Numbered from the stretch's first letter, positions 1 through 9,667 are shown. The stretch is DNA of 64,000 nt from Leifsonia xyli (GCA_001647635.1 CP014761.1:1550001-1614000); one strand, 5' to 3'. A program made the numbers and translations. The notes: a model not told the origin generated them from the letters alone.

Positions 1-495
1 GAGCCGGTGATCGCGTCCCTGCGGGCGCCCATCCCCGAGGGGCCTGGCTTCGCGTGGTTCTCGCGCTTCACCAACGTCCCCGGCGATCCGCTCGCCGGCA
101 ATGCGGACGCCGCCGCGCGCGCGGTGCTGGACTGGCTCGACGACCAGCCGGCGACGCCGACCGGGCTGCTCGGCTTCTCGCAGGGCGGCGCGATGGCCCT
201 CCAGCTGCTCCGGCTGGCGCCCGAGCGGTTCGACTACGCCGTGCAGCTCTCCGGATTCGTGGTGAAGGGCGAGCAGTCGGGCGACGCCGACCTGGCCGAG
301 GCGCCCGTGCCGGTGTTCTGGGGGCGCGGCACGCTCGACGACACCATCCCCGCCTCGTCGCTCGACCGCACCACCGCGTGGCTGCCGGAGCACACGGCCC
401 TCGACGCACGCATCTACGAGGGGATGGGGCACGCGATCTCCCCCACGGAGCTCGGCGACATCTCCTCCTTCATCCGCACGCATCTGCCTCGCTGA
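1..495 (+). CDS. Alpha/beta hydrolase, phospholipase/carboxylesterase type (5' end outside window)
   Basis: The frame is open from base 1, so the N-terminus lies outside the window; about 164 C-terminal residues are visible. The nucleophile elbow GFSQGG, a later acid region (GRGTLDDTIP) and the histidine motif GMGHAIS give the Ser-Asp-His triad of the phospholipase/carboxylesterase branch of alpha/beta hydrolases. The FSQGG context and the closing segment with ISSFIRTHL are usual for these roughly 210-residue cytosolic esterases. The natural substrate cannot be read from sequence. A GTG at 7 is in frame but is unlikely to be the real start, because the oxyanion-hole strand would then be missing. 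Confidence 0.85.
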   Translation, partial: EPVIASLRAPIPEGPGFAWFSRFTNVPGDPLAGNADAAARAVLDWLDDQPATPTGLLGFSQGGAMALQLLRLAPERFDYAVQLSGFVVKGEQSGDADLAEAPVPVFWGRGTLDDTIPASSLDRTTAWLPEHTALDARIYEGMGHAISPTELGDISSFIRTHLPR

Positions 496-558
496 GCGTT
501 CTCCACAGGTCCGGCCGACGGCCCTGACAGTGTCGGTGGTCGGGTGGAGGATGGAGGG

Positions 559-3500
559 ATGAGCAACGTGCTCGACCGATTCTCCCCCGCGACCCGCGAG
601 TGGTTCCGCGGGGCCTTCGCCGCGCCCACGGCCGCACAGGAAGGCGCATGGGAGGCGATCTCGCACGGCAAGCACGCGCTGGTGATCGCGCCGACCGGTT
701 CGGGCAAGACCCTGGCGTCGTTCCTGTGGGCGATCGACCGGCTGGCGAGCGAGCCGCGGGCCGCCGACGCGAAGCCGGGCACGCGCGTCCTCTACATCTC
801 GCCGCTCAAGGCGCTGGGCGTCGATGTCGAGCGCAACCTCCGTGCGCCGCTCGTCGGCGTGACGCAGACCGCGAAGCGGCTCGGGGCCGAGCCCCCGCAC
901 GTCAGCGTGGGCGTGCGGTCGGGCGACACGCCGGCCTCCGATCGCCGGGCGCTGCTGAGCAGCCCGCCGGACATCCTGATCACGACGCCCGAGTCGCTGT
1001 TCCTCATGTTGACGTCGCAGGCGCGCGAGACGCTGACCTCGGTCGAGACGGTCATCGTCGACGAGGTGCACGCGGTCGCCTCGACGAAGCGCGGCGCGCA
1101 CCTCGCGCTGTCGCTGGAGCGGCTGGACGAGCTGCTCGAGAAGCCGGCGCAGCGCATCGGCCTCTCGGCGACGGTGCGGCCGCCGGAGGAGGTGGCGCGG
1201 TTCCTGGGCGGGCAAGCACCCGTCGAGGTGGTCGCGCCTCCCGCCGGCAAGCGCTTCGATCTGCGCGTGGTCGTGCCCGTCGAGGACATGAGCGAGCTCG
1301 GCACGTCGACCTACGCGAGCGAGAACCCCGGAGACGGCTCGCCACCCCAGGCGGGATCGATCTGGCCGCACGTCGAGGAGGCGATCGTCGACCGCGTGCT
1401 CGAGAACCGGTCCACGATCGTGTTCGCGAACTCGCGGCGTCTGGCCGAGCGTCTGACCGCACGCCTCAACGAGATCTACGAGGAGCGGCTGCTGGGCGGC
1501 GAGGTCGAGGAGGCCGGTGCGCGACGCGCGCCTGCCGAGCTCATGGGCGGCTCCGGGCAGACCCGCGGCTCGCAGGCCGTCGCCGATGAGGACACGCTGG
1601 TGCTGGCCCGAGCCCACCACGGCTCCGTCAGCAAGGAGCAGCGGGCCCTCATCGAGGATGATCTGAAGTCGGGCCGCCTGCGCTGCGTGGTGGCCACCTC
1701 CAGCCTCGAGCTCGGCATCGACATGGGTGCGGTCGACCTGGTGATCCAGGTCGAGGCACCCCCGTCGGTCGCGAGCGGGCTGCAGCGGGTGGGACGCGCC
1801 GGCCACCAGGTCGGCGAGATCTCGCGCGGTGTGGTCTTCCCGAAGCACCGGGCCGACCTCATCCATTCCACGGTCGCCACCGAGCGGATGACGGCCGGGC
1901 TCATCGAGTCGCTCAAGGTGCCGGCGAACCCGCTCGACATCCTCGCCCAGCAGACCGTGGCGGCCGTCGCGCTCGAACCGGTCGACGCGGACGACTGGTT
2001 CGACGCGGTGCGTCGGAGCGCTCCCTTTGCGACCCTCCCGCGGAGCGCCTACGACGCGACGCTCGACCTGCTCGCCGGGCGCTACCCGTCCGACGAGTTC
2101 GCCGAGCTGCGGCCGCGCATCGTCTGGGACCGCGACACCGGCACCCTGACCGGCCGGCCGGGCGCGCAGCGGCTCGCGGTGACGAGCGGCGGCACCATCC
2201 CCGACCGCGGGATGTTCAGCGTCTACATGGTCGGCGAGAAGGCCAGCCGGGTCGGCGAGCTCGACGAGGAGATGGTCTACGAGTCGCGCGTCGGCGACGT
2301 GTTCGCCCTCGGCTCGACCAGCTGGCGCATCCAGGAGATCACCCACGACCGCGTGCTCGTGACGCCGGCGTTCGGCGAGCCCGGGCGGCTGCCGTTCTGG
2401 AAGGGCGATGGGATCGGACGGCCGGCCGAACTGGGGCGCGCGGTCGGCGCCTTCACCCGCGAGCTGAGCACCGCCTCCCCCGCCGACGCCGAACTGCGCT
2501 GCGTCGAGGCCGGGCTCGACGCCTGGGCGACCAACAATCTGCTGGCCTTCCTCCGCGAGCAGAAGGAGGCGACGGGTCACGTGCCGACTGACCGGACGCT
2601 GGTGGTCGAGCGCTTCCGCGACGAGCTCGGCGACTGGCGCGTCGTGCTGCATTCCCCGTTCGGCATGCAGGTGCACTCGCCGTGGGCGCTGGCGGTGCAG
2701 GCGCGCGTGCGCGAGCGGTACGGGATCGACGCCGGGGCCATGGCGGCCGACGACGGCATCGTGGTGCGCATCCCTGACACCGAGGCGCAGCCGCCCGGCG
2801 GCGAGCTGTTCGTCTTCGAGCCGCAGGAGCTCGACGAACTGGTGACGTCGGAGGTCGGCGGGTCGGCCCTGTTCGCGTCACGGTTCCGCGAATCGGCGGC
2901 CCGGGCGCTGCTGCTGCCGAAGTACAACCCGGGCAAGCGCTCGCCGCTCTGGCAGCAGCGGCAGAAGGCCGCGCAGCTGCTGGATGTGGCGCGCAAGTAC
3001 CCGACGTTCCCGATCATCCTCGAAACCATCCGCGAGGTGCTGCAGGACGTCTACGACCTCGGTGCGCTGACCGACGTCGCCAAGCAGATCGAGCAGCGCA
3101 GCATCCGGCTGGTCGAGGCCGCGACCGAGACGGCGTCGCCCTTCGCCCGGTCGCTGCTGTTCGGATATGTCGCTGCGTTCATGTACGAGGGCGACAGGCC
3201 GCTCGCCGAGCGCAGGGCGGCCGCGTTGTCGCTCGACGCGGGCCTGCTCGCGGAACTTCTCGGCCGGGCCGAGCTGCGCGAGCTGCTCGACTCGCAGGTC
3301 ATCGAACGGGTGGAACTCCAGCTGCAGCGACTCGCGCCCGAGCGCCGCGTGCGCGGCGTGGAGGGCGTGGCCGACCTGCTGCGGCTGCTGGGTCCGCTCT
3401 CGGTGGACGAGGTCGCGGAGCGGCTGGAGGCGGAAGGTGCAGCGGCCGCCACAGGCGCTGACAGCGAGTCCGACGCCCCGGTCGCCGCGCCGCACGCCGA

Positions 3501-5235
3501 TCGCGCGGCGGCTGCCGCCCACCTCGCCACCCTGGTCGACACCCACCGCGCGCTCGCGGTGTCGATCGCGGGCACCGAGCGGTTCGCCGCCATCGAAGAC
3601 GCCTCGCGTCTGCGCGACGCGCTCGGCGTGCCGCTTCCGATCGGTGTGCCGCTCGCCTTCATCGAGCCGGTCGACGACCCGCTCGGCGACCTCGTGAGCC
3701 GGTTCGCGCGCACGCACGGTCCGTTCGAGACCGCCGACATCGCGTCGCGGCTCGGACTCGGGCCGGCGATCGTCCACGACGCGCTGCGCCGCCTCGCCCG
3801 CGACGGGCGTGTGGTCGAGGGCGAGTTCCGCCCGCACGCGCAGGGCAGCGAGTGGAGCGACGCCGAAGTGCTGCGGCGCCTGCGGCGGATGTCGCTCGCG
3901 GCGCTCCGGCACGAGGTCGAGCCGGTCGACACCCCCACCTTCGGGCGCTTCCTTCCGGAGTGGCAGCACGTCGGATCCACGCTCCGCGGAGTGGATGCGG
4001 TCGCCTCCGTGATCGAGCAGCTGGCGGGTGCACGCATCCCCGCTTCGGCGTGGGAGTCGCTGATCCTGCCGAGCCGGGTCTCGGACTACAGCCCGGCCAT
4101 GCTCGACGAGCTCACCGCCACGGGCGAGGTGATCTGGGCCGGTGACGGCAGCCTCCCCGGCGACGACGGCTGGATCAGCCTGCACCTCGCCGACTCGGCC
4201 CCGCTGACCCTCGATCCGCCCTCCGACCACGAGCCGGATGAGCTGCAGCGCGGCATCCTCGACGCCCTCGGCCGCGGCGGCGGGTACTTCTTCCGTCAGC
4301 TGTCCGACGCACTCGGCACCGAACGGGGCTCGGCGATCGACGACTCGGAGCTGGTGACGGCGCTCTGGGACCTCGTCTGGGCGGGACGCATCACCAACGA
4401 CACCCTCGCCCCGCTGCGCACCCTGACCGCCGGCGGCTCCGGCGCGCACAAGCGACCGCGCCAGCCGACCCGTGCGCGCATGTACCGGGGACGTGTCCCC
4501 ACCCGATCCGCGATGGTCACCCGGATGGGACCTCCGACCGTCGCCGGGCGCTGGTCGCTGCTGCCCGAGCGCGACCTCGACTCGACCGTCCGCGCCCACG
4601 GGCAGGCCGAGACGCTGCTCGATCGCTACGGCGTCGTGACGCGCGGCTCGGTGATGAACGAAGGCACGCCGGGCGGCTTCGCCCTCGCGTACAAGGTGCT
4701 GAGCGGCTTCGAGGAGACCGGGCGTGCGCGCCGGGGCTACTTCATCGAGACGCTCGGTGCCGCGCAGTTCGCGAGCGGCGCCACCGTGGACAGGCTGCGG
4801 TCGTACGCCCGCGACCACACGCAGGAGCGGCCGAACGAAGCGATCGCACTTGCCGCGACCGACCCGGCCAACGCGTACGGCGCCGCCCTCCCCTGGCCGG
4901 CCGTCCCGGGCGAGACCGGGACCGGCCACCGTCCGGGCCGGAAGGCGGGCGCCCTCGTCGTGCTGGTCGACGGTGAGCTGACGTTCTACGTCGAGCGCGG
5001 GGGCAAGAGCCTGCTGTGCTTCGTCGATCCGACCGCCGACGGCGCCGACGAGACGGCGGGCCCGATCCTGCGCGCCGCCGCGCGCGCCCTGGCCGCGCTG
5101 GTCACGGCTCGCCGGGTCGACAAGCTGGCGATCGAGACGGTCAACGGCGAGTTCGTGCTGGGCTCGCCGCTGGGCGACGCGCTCTCCGAGGCCGGCTTCC
5201 TCGCGACACCGCGCGGATTGCGGCTGCGCGGATGA
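559..5235 (+). CDS. lhr: Lhr-like ATP-dependent DNA helicase
   Basis: A 1558-residue superfamily 2 helicase, the full length of bacterial long Lhr proteins. Walker A APTGSGKT is at residues 44-51 and the DEVH box at about 168-171. Motif VI lies in the QRVGRAGHQ segment, followed by the winged-helix/Lhr core and the long bacterial C-terminal extension. Lhr translocates 3' to 5' on single-stranded DNA and unwinds DNA and RNA-DNA hybrids; in mycobacteria it is linked to DNA damage repair. I chose ATG 559 because GGAGG at 546-550 lies 8 nt upstream; GTG 544 is in frame but would place the ribosome site inside the gene. The Nei-type glycosylase follows 42 bp downstream, a common actinobacterial pairing that suggests joint repair work. 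Confidence 0.95.
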   Translation: MSNVLDRFSPATREWFRGAFAAPTAAQEGAWEAISHGKHALVIAPTGSGKTLASFLWAIDRLASEPRAADAKPGTRVLYISPLKALGVDVERNLRAPLVGVTQTAKRLGAEPPHVSVGVRSGDTPASDRRALLSSPPDILITTPESLFLMLTSQARETLTSVETVIVDEVHAVASTKRGAHLALSLERLDELLEKPAQRIGLSATVRPPEEVARFLGGQAPVEVVAPPAGKRFDLRVVVPVEDMSELGTSTYASENPGDGSPPQAGSIWPHVEEAIVDRVLENRSTIVFANSRRLAERLTARLNEIYEERLLGGEVEEAGARRAPAELMGGSGQTRGSQAVADEDTLVLARAHHGSVSKEQRALIEDDLKSGRLRCVVATSSLELGIDMGAVDLVIQVEAPPSVASGLQRVGRAGHQVGEISRGVVFPKHRADLIHSTVATERMTAGLIESLKVPANPLDILAQQTVAAVALEPVDADDWFDAVRRSAPFATLPRSAYDATLDLLAGRYPSDEFAELRPRIVWDRDTGTLTGRPGAQRLAVTSGGTIPDRGMFSVYMVGEKASRVGELDEEMVYESRVGDVFALGSTSWRIQEITHDRVLVTPAFGEPGRLPFWKGDGIGRPAELGRAVGAFTRELSTASPADAELRCVEAGLDAWATNNLLAFLREQKEATGHVPTDRTLVVERFRDELGDWRVVLHSPFGMQVHSPWALAVQARVRERYGIDAGAMAADDGIVVRIPDTEAQPPGGELFVFEPQELDELVTSEVGGSALFASRFRESAARALLLPKYNPGKRSPLWQQRQKAAQLLDVARKYPTFPIILETIREVLQDVYDLGALTDVAKQIEQRSIRLVEAATETASPFARSLLFGYVAAFMYEGDRPLAERRAAALSLDAGLLAELLGRAELRELLDSQVIERVELQLQRLAPERRVRGVEGVADLLRLLGPLSVDEVAERLEAEGAAAATGADSESDAPVAAPHADRAAAAAHLATLVDTHRALAVSIAGTERFAAIEDASRLRDALGVPLPIGVPLAFIEPVDDPLGDLVSRFARTHGPFETADIASRLGLGPAIVHDALRRLARDGRVVEGEFRPHAQGSEWSDAEVLRRLRRMSLAALRHEVEPVDTPTFGRFLPEWQHVGSTLRGVDAVASVIEQLAGARIPASAWESLILPSRVSDYSPAMLDELTATGEVIWAGDGSLPGDDGWISLHLADSAPLTLDPPSDHEPDELQRGILDALGRGGGYFFRQLSDALGTERGSAIDDSELVTALWDLVWAGRITNDTLAPLRTLTAGGSGAHKRPRQPTRARMYRGRVPTRSAMVTRMGPPTVAGRWSLLPERDLDSTVRAHGQAETLLDRYGVVTRGSVMNEGTPGGFALAYKVLSGFEETGRARRGYFIETLGAAQFASGATVDRLRSYARDHTQERPNEAIALAATDPANAYGAALPWPAVPGETGTGHRPGRKAGALVVLVDGELTFYVERGGKSLLCFVDPTADGADETAGPILRAAARALAALVTARRVDKLAIETVNGEFVLGSPLGDALSEAGFLATPRGLRLRG

Positions 5236-5277
5236 GGCGCAGCGTGACCCCGGCCCGACGCGCGACCGGAGTGCACC

Positions 5278-6054
5278 ATGCCTGAGGGCGACACCGTCTA
5301 CCAGGCGGCCCACCGGCTCGACCGCGCCCTCGCGGGCCGCATCCTCACCGAGACGGACTTCCGCGTGCCCGAGTACGCGACCGTCGACCTGTCCGGCCAG
5401 AGGATGGATGAGGTCGTCCCGCGCGGCAAGCACCTCCTGATGCACGTCGGCGAGCACACCATCCACAGCCACCTCAAGATGGAGGGCTCGTGGGAGGTGT
5501 ACCCGCCGGGCGGCCGGTGGCGGCACCCTGGGTACCAGGCGCGCGCCGTCCTCCGCACCGAGGACGCGCAGGCGGTCGGCTTCCTGCTCGGCGTCCTCGA
5601 GATCCTCCCGCGCGACCGCGAGGAGGAGGCCGTCGGCTACCTCGGCCCCGACCTGCTCGGCCCTGACTGGGACGCCGCTGAGGCGTTACGGCGCCTGGAG
5701 GAGCATCCCGAGGTCCCCGTCGCGGTCGCCCTGCTCGACCAGCGCAACCTGGCCGGACTCGGGAACGTCTACGCGAACGAGCTGTGCTTCCTGCGCGGGA
5801 TGCTGCCCATCCGGCCCGCGGGCGAGACCGACCTCGCCGCCGCGGTCGACCTCGGCCACCGCCTCATCGTGGCGAACCGCGACCGCCCGCTGCGGGTCAC
5901 CACCGGCGACACCCGCCGCGGCAGGAACACGTGGGTCTACGGCCGCAAAGGCCAGCCCTGCCGGCGCTGCGGGACGCCCATCCGCTCGGGCTCGCTCGGC
6001 CGCACCGAGCTCGAAGAGCGGGTGACGTACTTCTGCCCGGTGTGCCAGACGTAG
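5278..6054 (+). CDS. nei: Fpg/Nei-family DNA glycosylase (endonuclease VIII type)
   Basis: A 258-residue bifunctional glycosylase/AP lyase for oxidised bases. After Met removal, Pro2-Glu3 (MPEGDTVY) supply the Schiff-base nucleophile and catalytic acid; GDT is typical of the Nei rather than the Fpg branch. The conserved lysine of the GKHLLMH segment follows, then the helix-two-turn-helix, and a C-terminal zinc finger with CRRC and CPVC pairs and an Arg-rich loop. It sits directly after lhr in the same direction, so co-transcription is likely. A very strong hairpin overlaps its stop codon. Which Nei paralog this is (Nei1 or Nei2) I cannot fix from sequence alone. Confidence 0.93.
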   Translation: MPEGDTVYQAAHRLDRALAGRILTETDFRVPEYATVDLSGQRMDEVVPRGKHLLMHVGEHTIHSHLKMEGSWEVYPPGGRWRHPGYQARAVLRTEDAQAVGFLLGVLEILPRDREEEAVGYLGPDLLGPDWDAAEALRRLEEHPEVPVAVALLDQRNLAGLGNVYANELCFLRGMLPIRPAGETDLAAAVDLGHRLIVANRDRPLRVTTGDTRRGRNTWVYGRKGQPCRRCGTPIRSGSLGRTELEERVTYFCPVCQT

Positions 6055-6071
6055 GCAGCACCGGGCAGAAG
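6030..6071. terminator. Hairpin terminator overlapping the nei stop codon
   Basis: CTTCTGCCCGGTG (6030-6042) is perfectly complementary to CACCGGGCAGAAG (6059-6071). Inside it TGCC (6043-6046) pairs with GGCA (6054-6057), leaving a 7-nt loop and one bulge, so about 17 bp are paired. It lies between two converging genes and can serve both strands. There is no U tract, as is common in high-GC actinobacteria. The left arm encodes the CPVC of the glycosylase zinc finger. Confidence 0.75.
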
Positions 6072-6090
6072 CGTGTCGTGCGAGGGAGGG

Positions 6091-6678
6091 TCAGGCTGCC
6101 GCCTCGTCCTCGTCCTCCTCGGCCGCCGCGCGGACGGTCTCGAGCGCAGCGGACCACGCCTCGAGCTGGTCGAACAGCGGGGTGAGCGCGGCGGTCTGCT
6201 GATCGGTCGGCTTGAGCTGCCAGTTCTCGAAGTCGTGCGCCAGGCTCAGGCCCACGTGGGCGCTGACCGTGGCCACCTGGAGCTGCGACAGCACGAGGCG
6301 CAGGTGCTCGACCGCACGGGCGCCGCCGAAGACGCCGTAGCTGACGAACCCGGCCGCCTTGTTGTACCACTCGGCGCCGACGTAATCGATCGCGTTCTTG
6401 AGGGCACCGGAGGTGCTGTGGTTGTACTCGGGGGTGACGAACAGGTAGCCGTCGAACTCGGCGATCTTCGCCGCCCAGGCCTTGGTGTGCTCGCCGGCGT
6501 ACTGCCCCATCGCGGCGGGCATGGCCTCGTCGAGGTGCGGCAGGTTCCACTCCGCCAGGTCCACGAGCTCGTACTCGACGCCCGTGCGCTTGGCGGCGTT
6601 CTCGTACACCCAGCGGGCGACGGCCTCGCCGTTGCGTCCGGGGCGCGTGCTTCCGATGATGATCGCGATCTTCGTCAT
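6091..6678 (-). CDS. NADPH-dependent FMN reductase family protein
   Basis: A 195-residue flavodoxin-fold oxidoreductase. The phosphate-binding loop GSTRPGRNG is at residues 9-17, and the TPEYNHSTSG segment that contacts the isoalloxazine ring and dimer partner is intact. Family members use NAD(P)H to reduce FMN, quinones, azo dyes or metals. The C-terminus ends in a Glu/Asp/Ala run with no predicted function. The gene is monocistronic and converges on nei; the divergent membrane-protein gene starts 76 bp away. The specific substrate is unknown. Confidence 0.9.
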   Translation of the reverse strand: MTKIAIIIGSTRPGRNGEAVARWVYENAAKRTGVEYELVDLAEWNLPHLDEAMPAAMGQYAGEHTKAWAAKIAEFDGYLFVTPEYNHSTSGALKNAIDYVGAEWYNKAAGFVSYGVFGGARAVEHLRLVLSQLQVATVSAHVGLSLAHDFENWQLKPTDQQTAALTPLFDQLEAWSAALETVRAAAEEDEDEAAA

Positions 6679-6754
6679 GTCAGCCTTCCTTTTGATGACG
6701 TGTCACCATTCTGAACCATCCCGGCGCAGGATGCATTCCCGGTAGGCTCGCGGC

Positions 6755-7297
6755 ATGTCCGACGACCGCGCCGACCGCAGGGACGACATCCATCTGCCCG
6801 CCGACGCGACCGAGGAGGAGCGGCGCGAGGCCGGCGACCGGCTGCGGGAGCGCATCTACGTGACGTTCACGGCGCTGGCGATCCTCATGGCGATGAACGC
6901 GCACGGCGAGCTCGACTCCCCGACCGTACTGTGGACGCTCGTCGTCTCCGTCGTCGGTGTGCTGCTTGCCGGGCTGGCCTCCGACATCGTCTCCCACATG
7001 ATCGTGCACAGCCGGCTCCCGTCGGTGAAGGAGTTCCGGCACATGGTCGCGGTTTCCTCGCGCGCGCTCGGCGTGCTGGTGGTGCCCGTAATCGCCGTCG
7101 CCCTCGCCGTCTTCGACGTCATCGAGGTCCGCACGGGCATCACGATCGCGATCGTCGCCCTGATCGTGGCGCTGGTGGTGATCGCCCGCATCGCCGTCTC
7201 GCGCACCGGCATCTCGGGCTGGCGGCAGCTCGCCGCGATGACGGTCCTCGCGGCGCTTGGCGTCCTCGTCGTGTTCCTCGAGGCGCTCGTCCACTAG
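6755..7297 (+). CDS. Multi-pass membrane protein of unknown function
   Basis: A 180-residue protein with a charged, acidic cytosolic N-terminus (about 34 residues) followed by about five hydrophobic segments near residues 35-50, 58-80, 100-120, 127-147 and 158-178. No catalytic motif is visible. The first two helices flank a short AHGELDSP loop. The MarR-type gene starts 26 bp downstream in the same direction, so the two may be co-transcribed and the membrane protein may be under that regulator. I do not recognise the family. Confidence 0.75.
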   Translation: MSDDRADRRDDIHLPADATEEERREAGDRLRERIYVTFTALAILMAMNAHGELDSPTVLWTLVVSVVGVLLAGLASDIVSHMIVHSRLPSVKEFRHMVAVSSRALGVLVVPVIAVALAVFDVIEVRTGITIAIVALIVALVVIARIAVSRTGISGWRQLAAMTVLAALGVLVVFLEALVH

Positions 7298-7323
7298 CCG
7301 GCCCGGGCGTGTCAGGATGGGTT

Positions 7324-7830
7324 ATGGCCACCGTGCAGACCCGTCCGGACCCGAGGAAGCTGTCGGACGACGAGCTGGAGCTGTTCCGTGCCTTCCACCT
7401 GATGCGCCGTGGCTTCGACCGCACCCTGGATGCTCAGCTCCAGCACGACGACGGCATCTCCATCTCCGAGCTCGAGGTGCTGATGGCGCTTACCCGCGCG
7501 CCCGGACGGAGGCTACGCGTGCGCGACCTCGTGGACGCCACCGGCTGGGAGAAGAGCCGCGTCTCGCACCAGGTGAGCCGCATGGCCGCCCGCGGTTTCG
7601 TCGAGCGGCAGGACTGCGCGGAGGACCGCCGCGCCACCTGGATCCATCTCACCGGCGACGGCCGCCGAGTGGTCGTGCGGGCACTGCCGAAGCACTCGGC
7701 GACGATCCGCCGCATCCTGTTCGACGCCCTGTCGCCGGAGCAGCAGGATGAACTGCTGGGCATCGCCCGGACGATGAACGCGGCCATCACCGCCGAGGAC
7801 TGCGTGCCGCCGGACGACGGCGACGACTGA
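7324..7830 (+). CDS. MarR-family transcriptional regulator
   Basis: A 168-residue winged-helix regulator. An N-terminal dimerisation helix leads to a MarR core with the recognition helix around EKSRVSHQVSRM and the wing RQDCAEDRRATWIHLT. I used ATG 7324; an upstream open frame in the same phase is only the shadow of the preceding gene. Typical MarR proteins repress efflux or detoxification genes and release DNA on binding a phenolic or oxidant ligand. The ligand here is unknown. Cys in the wing is present but not at the OhrR position. The upstream membrane protein is the closest candidate target. Confidence 0.88.
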   Translation: MATVQTRPDPRKLSDDELELFRAFHLMRRGFDRTLDAQLQHDDGISISELEVLMALTRAPGRRLRVRDLVDATGWEKSRVSHQVSRMAARGFVERQDCAEDRRATWIHLTGDGRRVVVRALPKHSATIRRILFDALSPEQQDELLGIARTMNAAITAEDCVPPDDGDD

Positions 7831-7960
7831 GGGTTCTCGCAGGTCGCGTACATCGGAGGTCGTAATTCTGCTGGGAAGCGATCGCGGATTCGCTGGCCAT
7901 TCGTCGGGAACACCGGCGGAAACCAGCCGGTTCCAAGGCGGCTCCCCCTAACGTTTCCGT

Positions 7961-9667
7961 GTGCGACGCCCGAACTATCCCGCTTCCGGATCCGGTGCCG
8001 ACGGCCGCGACGAGCAGCTGCCGGCGACCCGGGTCATCGGACGCGTGCCTCCCGCGGATCCGCGACGCCCGGTCCGGGCGACCCGGCCGGCGTCCGGCGT
8101 GCCCACCGGAGGGTCGCCCGCGCCGTTCGACCCGTTCGGGATGGGCGGGGACGCGCCCGGGCTCGGCGGCGGGGGCGCCGGTCGCGACGGCAATAGCGGC
8201 CGGGGCGGCAACGGCGGCGGCGGGAACGGCGGCGGCGACACCGGCGACGACGGCACCGGCTCGACGCCCGGCAAGCCCCCGCGCAGACGCCGCCGTGCCA
8301 AGCGGATCGTCGCCTGGACCGCGGCGGCCCTCGCGGTCATCCTCGTGGTCGTCGGCGGCTACGCCGCGTACAGCTACTTCCGTTTCGTCGGCGGCGTGAA
8401 GCACGTCGACGTCATCTCCAAGCCCGCGAACGACGTCGACGGCCAGGACCAGAACATCCTGCTGGTCGGCGATGACCACCGCCCCGACGGCGCCAGCCAG
8501 GCCGAACTCGACCAGCTGAGCACGACGAGCGACGGCGGCGGAACGAACACCGACACCATGATGGTGCTGCACATCCCCGCGAACGGGAAGTCCGCGACCC
8601 TCATCTCGCTTCCCCGCGACTCGTGGGTGGATGTGCCGGGCCACGGCATGAACAAGCTCAACTCCGCCTTCTCGCTGGGCGGCGGCGGCAGCGACCCGAC
8701 CGCGGGGGCGAAGCTGCTCATCCAGACGGTCCAGAATCTGACCGGCCTCAGCATCGACCACTACGTGCGCGTGTCGCTGCTCGGTTTCTACACGATCGCG
8801 CAGGCCCTCGGACCGGTGCAGGTCTGCCTCAACAACGCGGTCGACGACCCGTACTCCGGAGCGAACTTCCCGGCCGGCGTGTCGACGCTCGACGCGAAGC
8901 AGGCGCTCTCGTTCGTCCGTCAGCGGCACGGGCTGCCCCGCGGCGACCTGGACCGGGTGGTCCGGCAGCAGTATTTCCTGTCGGTCGAGGCGCACAAGTT
9001 CCTCTCCGCCGGGACCCTCCTCAACCCGGCCAAGCTGACCAACACGCTGGATGCGGTGAGCGGCTCGCTCGAGACCGATCCCGGCCTCAACTTCCTGCAG
9101 CTCGCCGCGCAGCTGCAGGGGCTGACCGGCGGCAAGATCCAGTCGGCGACCATCCCGATCTCCGGCACACCGACGATCACCGTCGACGGGAACGACGTGT
9201 CGATCGTCGAGGTGGACACGGCCGCCATGCCCGCCTTCATCCAGGGCCTGATGGGAACGCCGACCGCGTACGACAATGCGACGGCGGCGAAGCCGGCCGA
9301 CACGACGGTCACCGTGCTCAACGGCGGCAGCGCGAACGGCGCGGCGACCACCGCGACGCAGACGCTCACCGCCGCGGGCTTCAAGACCGGCACCCCCGGA
9401 GACGCGGACACCCGCGCGACGACAGTCATCCAGTACAAGTCGGGCCAGGAGGCGCAGGCCAAGGCCGTCGCGGCCTACCTTCCGGGCGCTGCCGTGCAGC
9501 AGACCGACGCGGTCAGCACCGTCACCCTCGTCCTCGGCGACGACGGCCTGATGCCGACCGCTCCGGCCGCCGCCGGCTCCGCTCCCGCCGCGCCTGCCGC
9601 CCCGGCCTCCACGCCGACCCCCTCCGGCCCCGCGACGAACTACAGCTCCACCGTCTGCATCAACTAG
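7961..9667 (+). CDS. LCP (LytR-CpsA-Psr) family cell-wall glycopolymer ligase
   Basis: A 568-residue LCP protein that attaches glycopolymers to peptidoglycan outside the membrane. An unusual 110-residue cytosolic N-terminus rich in Pro, Arg and Gly (with GGGGNGGG-like runs) and a basic RRRRRAKR stop precede one transmembrane helix (about 118-140). The LCP domain follows, with the phosphate/pyrophosphate-binding residues in LPRDSWVDVPG and the FVRQRHGLPRGDLDR segment, then a LytR_C domain (about 425-515) and an Ala/Pro-rich tail. The GTG start at 7961 is the only reasonable one. Its stop codon overlaps that of the convergent pox gene at 9664-9667. Confidence 0.92.
   Translation: MRRPNYPASGSGADGRDEQLPATRVIGRVPPADPRRPVRATRPASGVPTGGSPAPFDPFGMGGDAPGLGGGGAGRDGNSGRGGNGGGGNGGGDTGDDGTGSTPGKPPRRRRRAKRIVAWTAAALAVILVVVGGYAAYSYFRFVGGVKHVDVISKPANDVDGQDQNILLVGDDHRPDGASQAELDQLSTTSDGGGTNTDTMMVLHIPANGKSATLISLPRDSWVDVPGHGMNKLNSAFSLGGGGSDPTAGAKLLIQTVQNLTGLSIDHYVRVSLLGFYTIAQALGPVQVCLNNAVDDPYSGANFPAGVSTLDAKQALSFVRQRHGLPRGDLDRVVRQQYFLSVEAHKFLSAGTLLNPAKLTNTLDAVSGSLETDPGLNFLQLAAQLQGLTGGKIQSATIPISGTPTITVDGNDVSIVEVDTAAMPAFIQGLMGTPTAYDNATAAKPADTTVTVLNGGSANGAATTATQTLTAAGFKTGTPGDADTRATTVIQYKSGQEAQAKAVAAYLPGAAVQQTDAVSTVTLVLGDDGLMPTAPAAAGSAPAAPAAPASTPTPSGPATNYSSTVCIN

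Noticed and set aside
2878..5526. 882-residue antisense open frame across lhr
   Set aside because: High GC makes long antisense frames common. The translation is rich in Arg, Gly and Val without family motifs, and it lies opposite an unambiguous helicase.
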